Below, piece after piece: positions 28,381 through 38,700 of a stretch of 64,000 nt of DNA. The notes under the pieces were generated by a model, which was not told the DNA's origin, made no database searches, and saw only the letters and a program-made list of their open reading frames with translations. Origin of the DNA: Oscillatoria sp. FACHB-1407 (GTDB taxonomy: Bacteria; Cyanobacteriota; Cyanobacteriia; Elainellales; Elainellaceae); the NCBI RefSeq assembly GCF_014697545.1, contig NZ_JACJSA010000002.1, forward strand, positions 310,001 to 374,000, in the 5' to 3' direction. Position 1 is the stretch's first letter. Each line of letters begins with the position of its first letter. Both the position numbers and the translations under genes were made by a program.

Positions 28381-28489
28381 TATATAGCCCTACGCCTATG
28401 CATTAGGACATAAGGGGGTGTGGAGGCTGCGCCCCCAGCCAGGGGTTCCACCCCTGCACCCCGTCCTAACCTTAGTGAGTACTGCTATA
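28381..28489 (-). repeat. Family A-related repeat, inverted
   Basis: The ends are TATAGCCC and TGCTATA. The core reads GGGGTTCCACCCCTGCACCC then GTCCTAACC, the complement of the family A core. Confidence 0.7.
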
Positions 28490-28501
28490 ACAATCGGTGT
28501 T

Positions 28502-28610
28502 TCTATAGCCTTCGCCCCATTACAATGGGGCGAAGGCGAGTCAGGAAGCTTTCCCAGCATCAGGGTTTGAGCTATTGCCGTTGCCTTCAGCTTTCTGACC
28601 AAAGCTCTAA
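28502..28610 (-). repeat. Dispersed repeat (family B), inverted
   Basis: The complement of this stretch aligns with 9021-9126 and 13494-13599, ending in GCTTTCTGACCAAAGCT. It abuts the stop codon of the small frame at 28611. Confidence 0.75.
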
Positions 28611-28712
28611 TTAGATCCATTGCCACTGCTCGTTGGTTTCTTTTTCGTTTTGTTCAGATTGCTCAAGCAGTTCTCGTGTTGTTGTGATGTTGGCGTAGGT
28701 TACGGGTGTCAT
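28611..28712 (-). CDS. Possible small protein (33 aa)
   Basis: This is an unrecognised short frame beginning M-T-P-V-T-Y-A-N-I and ending W-Q-W-I, hydrophilic and acidic in the middle (E-Q-S-E-Q-N-E-K-E). It is preceded by AAGGAAAGGA about ten bases before the ATG, a strong ribosome-binding sequence. The stop codon touches the border of a dispersed repeat, so the original 3' end may have been lost. Without a homologue it remains a candidate only. Confidence 0.35.
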   Translation of the reverse strand: MTPVTYANITTTRELLEQSEQNEKETNEQWQWI

Positions 28713-28916
28713 TATTGGAAATCCTTTCCTTTACTTCATACCCTTAGTCTACGTTCGGCAACCTTTAAGAACCGGAGGCTTGTATCACTTTCCTAACAGT
28801 CACGTTGCTGCTTTCACTTTCTTGAAAGGGATTAGCTAGAAAGTTGAGGCTTGGTTGACAACCAGCTAACATCGGCGATGACTATGGTGCACTTAGTACA
28901 ACTCGTCGTAAATAAG

Positions 28917-28975
28917 GGTGGGAATTCGGGGTGCAGGGGCGGAACCCCTGACTGAGGGCGAAGCCCCCATATTAT
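28917..28975 (+). repeat. Partial family A core
   Basis: It has GGGGTGCAGGGGCGGAACCCC without the TATAGCAA ends. Confidence 0.5.
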
Positions 28976-29029
28976 TTCCAAATCCTATCTGTGAATCACA
29001 GTACTTAGCAAACGTCACAGGGATCAATT

Positions 29030-30895
29030 TTAGTTGGGCAAAACATAAGGAACACCATTTAAGTAAACTCTCAACGTATAGTTTGTAGGGCGATCGCTCA
29101 CGACGTTAATTCGATAGATGCCCGTTCTGGGAACGCTTCTATCGAGGGGTTCCTCTGCCGTTCTTCTGATGGCAAGGCAAGACACTCCTCGCTCCTCAAT
29201 GCGAGGGCAGATATCAAAAAAGGCTGCACCCGATTCAAGTTGCACCTGCAATTGTTGTCCTTCTTGAACCTCAATTAGATAACTGGCATCTATCATTTCT
29301 TCAGAGCTACTGACCTGCCCCACAATACTGCCCTGCCCGGTAGTGGCTGGAACCAGTAGCGGTGGAACGGCTGAAACAGTCGGAGTATTGGTTACGGGGG
29401 AGCCAGGTGTTTGAGTTGGGGGTGGTTCTGACGGTTCAGAGGATCTTGACTGACCATCCGTTGACCCAACAGAAGATGATCCACGTATCGGGTTAGAGCC
29501 AGATTGGTTCGGAATCATTGCAGTAGAGAATGGCTCAGACGACATCGGTTCAGACGATGTAGGGTTAGGGTCAGGCACAGTAGAATTGGGTGAACTCGTC
29601 GCAGATGGAATCGGCGTAGATAGGGCTGAGCCTGTTGTGGGTGATGTTGTTGGGTCGCTAGAAGCACGATCGCTAACAACAGGAGCACCCCCAGGAGCAG
29701 TCGTTTGTTGCCGATAAGCCATCCACCAACCAATGCTCATCGCCGCTAACACAGAGGCCGTTGCAATCGCCATCAGGTGGAGCGGAACCGGGGAACGGGG
29801 AGTGGGTTGCTGTGTCAGTGCCTTAAATTTTTTGGGAGTCAGACGTTGGGCGATCGCCTCTACATCTTCATCCCGCAATCCCAGTGCTGACTGACAATAG
29901 CGTAATTCTCGTTGGGTGGCTTCATCGAGTGGATAGGCACGATGAATTGCCTGTGCTAAAACCAGTTCGTACTGCTGCAACTTCTCCTTATACAGCCGAT
30001 AGGGTTTGAGGACTTCTGCTTCAATCACCGCCGCTTCAGATGGCAGTACATTCAGGCTCTGTTGTCGCTGGTCTAAGGTCAGTCGTCCAATCGCAGAAAT
30101 CTCTCCCTCACTGGCAAACCGCTCGACCTCCTTGCGATAGATCAGCTTTGGATCGGTCATGGGTGCTTTTGCCAGATTAATCTTAAACCCTTCTTCGGTT
30201 GCATACAGTTTAGGCTTCATCGCAGGAGAGGCTTCCTGCACCTTCTTGCGGGCATAATCATGCAATTCATCGATGGAGATCAACCCATCGTTATCCAGAT
30301 CAGCGGCTCCTGTCTCAATCCCTTCGACGACATAATTGGTGTAGACAGAGCACCCTGCCCCCTGTTGCTCAAAGGAATATTGAGTCGAAGTCGAAGACGT
30401 TAAGACAGCCCTGCCCTCGCCACCCAATTGCGCCTCAATCTCAACGGCACCATCGTCTTTGGCAGTCATTCCCTCAGCAAATGCGCCGCTAAAGCAACAA
30501 TCTAAAATGACGACTTGTCGCCGCGATCGCGATTGGCTCATGGTGTCTTGGACAAAACTCGCAGGCACAGCCGTTGCCTTAATCAGCTCACCCTGAGCAT
30601 TTTTGCGCGTCAGCCGAGTCGCAAAGTAAAGCCTTCCCCGGTCGTCCTTGATGCCATGCCCCGAAAAAAACAGCAAGGTCAACTCATCCCGCTTCCGCCC
30701 TGAAAACAGGGTTTCGATCGCCTCTTGCATGGCTTGAGGTTCCGGGTTTGCCAGAATGTTGATCTCATCAAAACCAGCAATTTCTGGGTCTTGTAATACC
30801 TTCTGCATGGCCTGAATGTCTTTGATGGCTCCCGGTAATGGTGCTAATCCGGGTTGATAATCACTGACTCCAATGAGCAATGCCAACTTTGCCAT
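29030..30895 (-). CDS. Membrane-anchored caspase-like (C14) protease (621 aa)
   Basis: This is a predicted orthocaspase/metacaspase-type cysteine protease. The catalytic dyad is visible: H80 in F-F-S-G-H-G and C134 in L-D-C-C-F-S-G. A calcium-loop-like D-L-D-N-D-G-L-I-S-I-D-E follows near residue 210. After a helical region there is one membrane helix (about 370-392), a long Ser/Thr/Pro-rich linker (about 400-515) and a C-terminal beta domain like the bacterial pre-peptidase C-terminal domain. The protease would therefore be cytoplasmic, with the beta domain outside the membrane. I saw no effector-associated domain. I chose the ATG at 30895 because M-A-K-L-A-L-L-I-G-V is the family start. It is divergent from STAND gene 3, 215 bases apart. 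Confidence 0.88.
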   Translation of the reverse strand: MAKLALLIGVSDYQPGLAPLPGAIKDIQAMQKVLQDPEIAGFDEINILANPEPQAMQEAIETLFSGRKRDELTLLFFSGHGIKDDRGRLYFATRLTRKNAQGELIKATAVPASFVQDTMSQSRSRRQVVILDCCFSGAFAEGMTAKDDGAVEIEAQLGGEGRAVLTSSTSTQYSFEQQGAGCSVYTNYVVEGIETGAADLDNDGLISIDELHDYARKKVQEASPAMKPKLYATEEGFKINLAKAPMTDPKLIYRKEVERFASEGEISAIGRLTLDQRQQSLNVLPSEAAVIEAEVLKPYRLYKEKLQQYELVLAQAIHRAYPLDEATQRELRYCQSALGLRDEDVEAIAQRLTPKKFKALTQQPTPRSPVPLHLMAIATASVLAAMSIGWWMAYRQQTTAPGGAPVVSDRASSDPTTSPTTGSALSTPIPSATSSPNSTVPDPNPTSSEPMSSEPFSTAMIPNQSGSNPIRGSSSVGSTDGQSRSSEPSEPPPTQTPGSPVTNTPTVSAVPPLLVPATTGQGSIVGQVSSSEEMIDASYLIEVQEGQQLQVQLESGAAFFDICPRIEERGVSCLAIRRTAEEPLDRSVPRTGIYRINVVSDRPTNYTLRVYLNGVPYVLPN

Positions 30896-30984
30896 AGCAA
30901 CGCACAGATACAAAGGGATGGGTTATTTCGGATCGATAGACTGATGCGACAGGGCTATCACTGCCACTTTAATCGCAACCTAGA

Positions 30985-31097
30985 GCGATCGCCACCCCCA
31001 CGAGGGTACCGGATGCAGCCAAGGGCTTGTACATGAAGATAAAAACACAGGGGTGAGGGATTTACTGATTTCAGATAGAATTTTCTCTATCGTAAAG
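30985..31097 (+). promoter_or_regulatory. Upstream region shared with STAND gene 2
   Basis: GCGATCGCCACCCCCACGAG followed by GGTAC, then TTTCAGATAGAATTT and CTCTATC. It is in the same order as at 24366-24453, with extra bases between the blocks. It also lies in the divergent interval with the caspase gene. Confidence 0.55.
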
Positions 31098-31110
31098 CGT
31101 GCAGATGGGA

Positions 31111-34100
31111 ATGGAGTTTGAAGACGGGTTAGAAATCGCGAATGCTGCCGTTTTTGCCCATGCAAACCGATATCTGAATGAAGCCGAAATTGCCATTCTG
31201 CAAGGAGCATGGCAAGGGTTAACCTATGACCAGATTGCCGAAACAACGGGTTACTCGGTCAATTATTTGCAACGTGACTTAGGTCCGAAGTTTTGGAAGC
31301 TGTTGAGTATCAGCTTCGATCGCCAACTCAGCAAAATCAATATTCGAGGCATTCTTACTCAAATTGCACAGCAAAGCAAAGCAGCGGACGTATTGGAGAA
31401 CCGGGAAGTAGCAGTCGCAGGGGAACCGATAACTTGCCTACAGACTACTGCCGACTGCCGACTCCCGACTCCTTTAGTTGATTGGGGAGAGGCGATCGAT
31501 GTCTCCATCTTTTACGGTCGGACTCAAGAACTCGACACCCTGACTCAGTGGATCAACGGCGATCGCTGCCGACTGATTGCCATCCTGGGGATAGGTGGCA
31601 TGGGTAAGAGTTCGTTAGCGGCAAAAGTGGCACAACAGTTAGTGGAGGAGGGAGAGAGTAGACCAGTTAACCTACCCCCATCCCCCCTCTATTCCCCTAC
31701 CACCTTACCCGGCTCTCCCACTCCCCACTCCCCACTCCCTACTCCCTTTACCCATCTCATCTGGCGATCGCTCCGTAACGCCCCACCGCTAGAAACCCTG
31801 TTGGCGGACTTGGTGCCGTTTCTCTCCAACCAGCAAGATACGCAACCCAAGCCAGAACGGTTGTTGCACTGGTTGAGGACTCATCGGTGTCTGGTGATTC
31901 TCGATAACGTTGAGACGATTTTGCAAGCGGGCGATCGCGCTGGACACTATCAACCGGGCTATGAAAATTACGGGGATTTGTTTCGGGTATTAGGGGAGAC
32001 AGCCCACCAAAGTTGTATTTTGCTCACCAGTCGCGAAAAACCTGCCGAAGTTGGCATGATGGAGAGCCTCAATGCATCGGTGCGATCGCTGCCCCTGGGC
32101 GGTTCCTCTGAGACGGCACTGGCGTTAATCAATATCAAAGGTCTGATTGGCACCCCCGAAGACAAACAACGACTGTGCGACTTCTACAGTTGCAGTCCTC
32201 TCGCGCTCAAAATCGTCGCTTCTTCAATTCACAGTCTGTTTGACGGGGATATCGCCACCTTTTTGCAAGAGGAAACGCTGATCTTTAACGGCATTCGCCG
32301 CCTGTTAGAGCAACAGTTTGAGCGGTTGTCTTACTTAGAGCAAACCATCATGTATTGGTTAGCTATCAATCGCGAGTGGACTTCCATCAGCGAACTGGTA
32401 GAAGACATTGTGCCTAAAACCTCGCGAGTCAGCGTGTTAGAAGCATTGGAGTCACTCAGTTGGCGATCGCTGATTGAGAAACAATCAGGCAGATATACTC
32501 AACAACCTGTTGTGATGGAGTATGTCACGCATCGATTAATTGAATATTTAACAACAGAATTAGTAACACTCAAACTCAACCTGTTTAACCGCTATGCACT
32601 CACAAAAACTACAGTTAAAGATTACATTCGAGAGAGTCAAATTCGCTTAATCTTACAGCTAATTGCGGAACGAATTCAGGTTCTCTATCGAAACTTTGAA
32701 GCGATCGAACAACACCTTAAAAAGCTCCTGGAACAATTAAAAAGCCAACCTCAACTCTCGCGTTACAGTGGTGGCAACTTCATTAACTTGTGTCGTTATT
32801 GGGGGCTTGATCTCAGAGGATATGACTTCTCTGAACTGCAAATCTGGCACGCTAATTTGCAAAGCTCTAACCTGCCCTATGTCAACTTTGAAAATGCCGA
32901 CCTGACAAAATCTATCTTCACTCAAACCCTCGAAAATAGCCTCTGCATTACCTTCAGTCCAGATGGTCAACTGTTAGCCACAGGAGACACTAGCGGCAAA
33001 ATTCACCTCTGGTTTGTAGATACCCGAGATCACTATTTAACTCTGTCAGGGCATACCGATTGGGTTTATTCGGTTGCTTTTGCACCGCCCACTGCCCCCG
33101 GTGGACGAAGTCATCTGCTTGCCAGTGGGGGCGAAGATGGAACCGTGCGCCTGTGGAACCTGACCACCGGGCAATGCTTGAAAGTGTTGCAGGGACACGG
33201 AGATTGGGTGCGATCGCTGGTGTTTAGCCCGGATGGACAATTGCTCGCCAGCGGCAGTCTTGATCAAACCATTCGTCTTTGGAATCCCATAACCGGGGAA
33301 ACGCTCAACGTGTTGCAAGGACACGAAAAATGGGTTCAATCCATTGACTTTAGCCCCGACGGTCAAACGTTAGTCAGTGCTAGCAACGATCAAACCATTC
33401 GTTTTTGGGACATTCGCACAGGCACCGTTTTGCGAGAACTGAAGGGACACACGGGATCGGTCGTCTCGATCGCCTTTAGCCCGGATGGACAAATGGTGGC
33501 AAGTGGCAGTTGGGATCAAACCATCCGCCTATGGGATGTCGCCACGGGTAAAATGCTCAGCGTTTTACACGGGCATGCCAACTGGATCTTTGCTGGCATT
33601 GCCTACTCCCCTGTCAAAGACGCCAAATCCGGCAGCTATTTGTTAGCCAGTATCAGCGATCGCCACACGATTAGAATTTGGGATACCGTGACGGGTCAAG
33701 CTCTAAAGACCTTGATTGGACACAACAGCGGATTGTGTGCCGTCACCTTTAGCCCTGACGGAAAGTGGCTTGCCACAGGTAGTTATGACCAGACGGTGCG
33801 GTTTTGGGATGTGGCAACCGGACAAATTTTGCATGTCTTGAAGGGGTATGCAGGGGCAGTGAAGTCCGTTGCTTTTGCCCCCGATGGGCAGGTGCTCGCC
33901 AGCGGGCATTACGACTCTATGGTGCGCTTGTGGAATATTGCCACCGGGCAAGTATTGAAGATTCTGCGGGGACACCAGGACTGGATACGAGTAGTGGCTT
34001 TTAGCCCCAATGGGCAGTTGTTAGCGACTTGCAGCCACGATCGCACCATTCGGGTTTGGGACGTGGCAACCGGGCAAGCCTTGACCGTCCTGCGGGGTCA

Positions 34101-34851
34101 CGACGGTTGGGTGCGGTCTATCTCCTTTAGCCCTGATGGACGGCTTGCCAGTTGTGGCGGTGATGATCAGACCATTCAAATTTGGGATGTGACAACCGGA
34201 CGAGCCTTGAAGGTGTTACCGGGTAACCAGCACTTTGAAACATCCATTGCATTTAGTCCCGATGGACATTTTTTAGCGGCAACGCACGATCGCACCATTC
34301 AACTGAGAGATGCGACCACTGGGCAAATTGTGAAAACCCTGACGGGGCATACCCACCCTGCGATCGCCCTTGCGTTTAACCCCGATGGCAGCCTGTTAGC
34401 TAGTTGTGGCGATGATCAGACCATTCGCCTTTGGGATACGGTCACCGGGAAAAATCTTGCAATCCTGACAGGTCATAGCGCAGCGGTGCTATCGGTTGCC
34501 TTTAGTTGTGATGGTCAAATGCTCATCAGCAGCAGCTTTGATTGCACGATTAAACTGTGGCAACTGACGGGCGATCGCCATCCCCAATCTGACTCCCTCT
34601 CAGTTCAGTTAGTACGAACTTTAGAAGAGCACGCGAACTGGGTACTATCGGTGGCAACTAACCCCCAAGTCAAGCTCTTTGCCAGTGGCAGTGCAGATGA
34701 AACGATTAAGCTCTGGGATCTGCAAACCGGGCAATGTCTAAAAACTCTGAGGAGCGATCGCCCCTACGAGGGCATGAATATTACTGGAGTTCAGGGCATC
34801 ACCGAAGCACAAAAAGCCATGCTCAAAGCCTTGGGAGCCATAGAAAACTAG
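31111..34851 (+). CDS. STAND ATPase 3: HTH, NB-ARC, 14 WD40 blades (1246 aa)
   Basis: This is a paralogue of STAND ATPases 1 and 2 with the same order: HTH domain ([21 protein letters not shown]), NB-ARC (Walker [10 protein letters not shown], Walker B L-V-I-L-D-N-V-E), helical part and 14 WD40 repeats. Its NB-ARC is more diverged from the other two, except around the Pro/Ser-rich tandem-repeat insert, which is almost the same. Several blades carry inserts (for example P-T-A-P-G-G-R in blade 2 and D-R-H-P-Q-S-D in blade 13). The start M-E-F-E at 31111 matches paralogue 2; a GTG at 31099 and an ATG at 31105 are alternatives. It is divergent from the caspase gene. Confidence 0.9.
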   Translation: MEFEDGLEIANAAVFAHANRYLNEAEIAILQGAWQGLTYDQIAETTGYSVNYLQRDLGPKFWKLLSISFDRQLSKINIRGILTQIAQQSKAADVLENREVAVAGEPITCLQTTADCRLPTPLVDWGEAIDVSIFYGRTQELDTLTQWINGDRCRLIAILGIGGMGKSSLAAKVAQQLVEEGESRPVNLPPSPLYSPTTLPGSPTPHSPLPTPFTHLIWRSLRNAPPLETLLADLVPFLSNQQDTQPKPERLLHWLRTHRCLVILDNVETILQAGDRAGHYQPGYENYGDLFRVLGETAHQSCILLTSREKPAEVGMMESLNASVRSLPLGGSSETALALINIKGLIGTPEDKQRLCDFYSCSPLALKIVASSIHSLFDGDIATFLQEETLIFNGIRRLLEQQFERLSYLEQTIMYWLAINREWTSISELVEDIVPKTSRVSVLEALESLSWRSLIEKQSGRYTQQPVVMEYVTHRLIEYLTTELVTLKLNLFNRYALTKTTVKDYIRESQIRLILQLIAERIQVLYRNFEAIEQHLKKLLEQLKSQPQLSRYSGGNFINLCRYWGLDLRGYDFSELQIWHANLQSSNLPYVNFENADLTKSIFTQTLENSLCITFSPDGQLLATGDTSGKIHLWFVDTRDHYLTLSGHTDWVYSVAFAPPTAPGGRSHLLASGGEDGTVRLWNLTTGQCLKVLQGHGDWVRSLVFSPDGQLLASGSLDQTIRLWNPITGETLNVLQGHEKWVQSIDFSPDGQTLVSASNDQTIRFWDIRTGTVLRELKGHTGSVVSIAFSPDGQMVASGSWDQTIRLWDVATGKMLSVLHGHANWIFAGIAYSPVKDAKSGSYLLASISDRHTIRIWDTVTGQALKTLIGHNSGLCAVTFSPDGKWLATGSYDQTVRFWDVATGQILHVLKGYAGAVKSVAFAPDGQVLASGHYDSMVRLWNIATGQVLKILRGHQDWIRVVAFSPNGQLLATCSHDRTIRVWDVATGQALTVLRGHDGWVRSISFSPDGRLASCGGDDQTIQIWDVTTGRALKVLPGNQHFETSIAFSPDGHFLAATHDRTIQLRDATTGQIVKTLTGHTHPAIALAFNPDGSLLASCGDDQTIRLWDTVTGKNLAILTGHSAAVLSVAFSCDGQMLISSSFDCTIKLWQLTGDRHPQSDSLSVQLVRTLEEHANWVLSVATNPQVKLFASGSADETIKLWDLQTGQCLKTLRSDRPYEGMNITGVQGITEAQKAMLKALGAIEN

Positions 34852-34870
34852 AGACGCGATCGCCCAAATC

Positions 34871-35005
34871 ATGCAAGAAGATGCTCCCGACGGCACATCC
34901 GGAACGCAAATTGTGCAACATGTTATGGGCAATCAGAACCAGGGGGTCGGTCAAGTGACGGGTGGTAACGTGTTTGGCAATATTACGGGCAATGTGAATC
35001 TATAG
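34871..35005 (+). CDS. Short glycine/asparagine repeat peptide (44 aa)
   Basis: This frame begins M-Q-E-D-A-P-D-G-T and continues H-V-M-G-N-Q-N-Q-G-V-G-Q-V-T-G-G-N-V-F-G-N-I-T-G-N. The spacing of G-N and G-Q suggests a small beta-helix of the kind found at the N termini of some caspase and STAND proteins. It starts 19 bases after STAND 3 ends. It may still be translated by coupling, or may only be the broken start of the fourth gene. Confidence 0.4.
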   Translation: MQEDAPDGTSGTQIVQHVMGNQNQGVGQVTGGNVFGNITGNVNL

Positions 35006-35024
35006 GGATTGGAGTTGCAGGGTT

Positions 35025-35150
35025 GTGTCAACGGATTCTGACGCTTCAAACCAACATTTGCAGATGCAGCAGGGGGTGACGGGCGATCGCAATCAGGTGA
35101 TCGGGCAAATGTTGGGGGGTGTTGTGATCAACCAACTTATACCGATTTAA
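35025..35150 (+). CDS. Second short Gly/Asn repeat peptide (41 aa), truncated
   Basis: This is a GTG-initiated frame with GGAG ten bases upstream. The core Q-G-V-T-G-D-R-N-Q-V-I-G-Q-M-L-G-G-V-V-I-N-Q parallels the peptide at 34871, so the two are tandem relatives. The last residues (L-I-P-I) are encoded by the border of the family C repeat, so the natural C terminus has been lost. It is in the same reading frame as the P-L-T-Q-R-Q piece beyond the repeat. Confidence 0.4.
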   Translation: MSTDSDASNQHLQMQQGVTGDRNQVIGQMLGGVVINQLIPI

Positions 35151-35241
35151 ACGGGTCTTCAGACAAACCAAGGTTTAGGAGGGGTTTGGCATTGCCAAAC
35201 CCGTACAGGTTTCGTCGCGGTTTCAATTCAAATTGGTATTA
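35140..35241 (+). repeat. Dispersed repeat (family C)
   Basis: It runs ATACCGATTTAAACGG to TTCAATTCAAATTGGTAT, with GGAGGGGTTTGGCATTGCCAA inside broken by changes in other copies. The ends are inverted (ATACC-ATTT / AAATTGGTAT). It is inserted in the fourth STAND remnant. Confidence 0.75.
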
Positions 35242-35324
35242 CCATCCATGGGCGAATTCCTGAGCCATCACTGCCATCCCCTATCAGCACAGCAAAGCCT
35301 CTAACCCAACGTCAGTTCGGTTTA

Positions 35325-35468
35325 AGAGCCCGGCGAATGAATTCGCGGCTACTGGAGCGAAGTCCACCGACGCGGACTACCGAAAATCCAGGTTTGACGA
35401 ACCGACGCAGGTCGGTTTTGCTCTTATAGCAGCGGTTTTAACCGCCGAAATCCTTATCCCGAATTCAC
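35325..35468 (-). repeat. Dispersed repeat (family D), inserted in the STAND remnant
   Basis: It contains GAATTCGCGGCTACTGGAGC and GCGGTTTTAACCGC, the inverse order of 3835-4015. TAACCCA occurs on both sides (35299 and 35471) and could be a target duplication. Confidence 0.6.
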
Positions 35469-35554
35469 GTTAACCCAGCAGGAATATCGTCAACGCAAGG
35501 TCTTACTCAACAAGGTCAAAGAATATTGGGTCAAAGGTGTCCTCGAAACGTCTT

Positions 35555-35660
35555 TATACCGAATTTAATGTTTGATTGTGGCAGATCACTGGGTAGGGGC
35601 GTTTCGCAAAACGCCCTTACGGAATCCTGTGCAGCGAAGCCAATTCAAATTGGTATTAAA
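35555..35660 (+). repeat. Dispersed repeat (family C) containing the GGGCGTTTCGC palindrome
   Basis: ATACCGAATTT to CAAATTGGTATTA flank a GGGGCGTTTCGCAAAACGCC core, so two repeat types are nested. It truncates the STAND remnant after S-L-Y. The rest up to 35785 holds a scrap of family A and no gene. Confidence 0.7.
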
Positions 35661-35785
35661 AATGGCCTTAAATCAACATGCTTTGCAGAGATCTTCTTAC
35701 GCACACATACTGGGGCATAGAGGTGTAAGTTTTTTCCCAGTCAAGGTTCCATCCCCGCACCCTGCCCTGATCGAGGTGACCGCGA

Positions 35786-38700
35786 CTACATGATCAGGTA
35801 CGCTTTGTGGTTTTGCATGACTTCTTCTGTTGTCAACGCACGTTTATAGATCGCGACCAAGTGGAATGTTCCACGACCAGGCCAATTACCTGAAGGATCA
35901 CGGGCTAACGCCATTGCATAGGTGTCATCCCAGTTTGTGAATGTATTTCCCCAGCCATTTCTAGGCGTTGCAAATTTCTCTTCTTTCTTGAGAACCCCAT
36001 CAACATACAGGCGACCTGTTCCGTTACCATCCCATGTGTAAACCACATGGTTGAGCTTAAACCCCGTTGTGCCTTCGGTCGTAATGTGAGGTTGAATCGT
36101 GCCAGCTTGGGTTTGCAATCCCTCTTCATCGTTGGTTTCACGAGATGGCGTTCGGATTCGAGTGTGGTAGAAATTGGCCTGAGCAATTTTCCATTGCCCC
36201 TGTTGCAGGATAAAGTTCCGATTTCTGTGGGCAGCGGAAGCGGGTGCTGAGATCGATAGGAGACGGATGGGGGTATCTTTCAAATAAATTGGGCGATCGC
36301 TTGCAGGTCGATACCATACCTCCACTGTGATTTGATTACTGGCTTTAACGGCTTGAATAAGCTTGGTAGCGGCTCCTTTCGTCGAAATGGATGCAGCCGC
36401 TGTGACCGGATTAGTTGGCAAAACGGATAGTCCGCCCGTGCTTAACCATTCAACCTTGGTGCGATCGCCCTCTGCGATAAACAGATTCATGGGTTCTCCC
36501 ACCTCCGATCGATCTTGAATTTCCAGACCGTCCCCCTCCTCGAAGGTATAGAGTGCAATCAGGTCATTTGTGACACGGAAATTGACATTTAGGGTGACAT
36601 CATCGTGGGCGATCGCTGCCCCATCATTGGCAGTTAGCCGCAATACATAGGTGCCCACTTTAGAGAAAGTAGCCTGGGTAATCAGGGCATTGGGTTGGCT
36701 AAACGTGACCGTACCGGGACCACTGACCACACTCCACTCTGTTGTCACTACTCCGGGTGAGGGCAACTGGTCATCCGTAACCGTTCCAGAAAGGGTAACC
36801 GTTCTTCGATTGACTTTTTGATCCAGTCCAGCATTGACGACTGGAGGTTGGTTGGCAATCACGGTGACGTCATCATAGCTGGCGATCGCTCCATCAGTAG
36901 CTATTAACCGCAGCGTATAAATACCGCTTTCGGAGAAGCTGGCAGTTGTCTCTAAGGTCTGCGTTCCAAAAGTGACAGTTCCCGGACCACTGACCTTTGA
37001 CCAGATAACAGTAATTGCACCGGGGGGGGTTGGCAGGCCATCATCCTGGACTGTACCGTTGAGTTTGGCAGTGTCGGGTAAATTGACCAGCAGATCAGTC
37101 CCAGCGTTGACCATAGGAACGGCATTGGCGACCACGACCACTTGGGCCGAGGTGCTCAAAAATCCATTGCTGACAGTGAATTCAAAAGTATACTCACCAC
37201 TGCCAGGGAAGGTCGCCGTGGAGGTGAGGGAATTGGCATCTTCAAGGGTGACAATGCCTGCGCCGCTGGTCTGTCTCCAGTTCACTGTGATGGAGCCTTG
37301 CTGAGGGTCGCCTCGTCCCTCCTCTAAAACTCGTCCCGTAAGGGTTACTGAGTTTGGGAGATTGATTAACGGTGGAGCACTGACTTCAATCACAGGAGGT
37401 TTGTTGATGAGGATGGTTAACTCATCAGAGGCAGTAGCGGCCCCATCATTACCTGTGAGTCGCAGCACATAAACGCCAATATCGGGGAAGATGACGAAGG
37501 TTTCGGGCGATCGCGCATCCCCAAAGCGCACGGGTAAGTGAGTTGGACTGACTTGTGTCCATTCCACCGTTGTTTCCTGCGGCAGCAGGTCGTCTCGCAC
37601 ATTGCCCTGAAGATAAAGGATATCTAACAGGTTTCCTACCCGGTCAGAACCTGCCGCTACCACCGGAGCTTCATTCGCTAATACCGTTACGGTGGCTGTG
37701 GTCGATGCAAAGCCGTTGCTGACAGTCAGGTGAAAGGTGTACCGTCCCCCCTGGGTAAAGGTGACACTCGCAGTCGGCATCGTGGGGTCAGTTGTTGTAT
37801 CGCGGAGTAGGGCTGATTCTGATCCCTGGCTTGGCTCCCAGTGATACGTTAAATCACCCATCGCAGCATCACCTCGACCGTCGTCGATGACCTCTCCTGT
37901 TAGCACAGCTTCAGCAGGCAGAGTGACGAGAGGCTGTTGAGCCTTGAGCTGAATGAGCGGTGCCGTGTGAACTACGATGTCGAGTTCGTCTCGACTTGTA
38001 GCGTGACCATCCGTGGCGGTTAAGGCGATCCGATACCACCCTTTTGCCGAGAAGATGGCTTCGGTGTAGTTAGCATTCGACTGGGCAAACTGTACCTGCC
38101 CATCCTCACCGCCAATGTGGCTCCACTGCAACGTCACTTCTCCAGGAGGATTGGGCAGCCCATCATCTTGCACAACGGCATGGAGCACAGCGGTTTGGGG
38201 TAGGGTAATGATGCGATCGCCCCCTACCTCAACAACAGGAGCCTCGTTAGCAACCACAACAACTTGAACTGCGGTACTCAAAAACCCGTTGCTGACGGTG
38301 AGTTCAAAGATGTGCTCTCCACTGCTGGTCAAAGTAACGGTAGAGGTCAGGGAGTCAGCAGATTCGATCGTGGATACGGTAGGACCACCAATCTGTCGCC
38401 AGTTCACTGTGATAGAGCCTTGCTGTAAGTCACCTCGTCCTTCTTCTAACACTCGGCCTGTGAGCGTTACTGAGTCTGGAAGGTTGATCAAAGGTGGAGC
38501 ACTGGCTTCAATCACAGGGGGTTTGTTAACCAGGATGGTCAGCTCATCAGAAGCAGTGGCAGCCCCATCATCACCTGTCAACCGCAGAACGTAGATGCCG
38601 ATATCGGGGAAGGTGACAGACGTTGTGAGCGATCGCGCATCCCCAAAACGCACAGGTAAGTGGGCTGGGTTAACTTGAGTCCACTCCACGGTGGTTTCCT

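Larger units (their letters stand above)
28225..29029. other. Repeat-rich gap between STAND 2 and the caspase gene
   Basis: This contains a terminator-like hairpin (28312-28340), a family A relative (28381-28489), an inverted family B copy (28502-28610), a possible 33-residue gene (28611-28712) and a partial family A piece (28917-28975). Nothing larger is coding. Confidence 0.6.
34871..35568 (+). pseudogene. Remnant of a fourth STAND/NACHT-type gene, split by repeats
   Basis: Four coding pieces on the plus strand appear to be the N-terminal part of a further STAND gene. Pieces one and two are the frames at 34871-35005 and 35025-35150 (each with G-N/D-x-N-Q ... G-Q-x-x-G-G). Piece three is I-P-E-P-S-L-P-S-P and P-L-T-Q-R-Q at 35238-35310. 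Piece four is L-T-Q-Q-E-Y-R-Q-R-K-V, N-K-V-K-E-Y-W and G-V-L-E-T-S-L-Y at 35470-35559. The last motif is familiar to me from the region just before the ATPase domain in cyanobacterial NACHT/NB-ARC proteins. Dispersed repeats interrupt it at 35140-35241 and 35325-35468 and end it at 35555. No ATPase domain follows. Confidence 0.6.
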
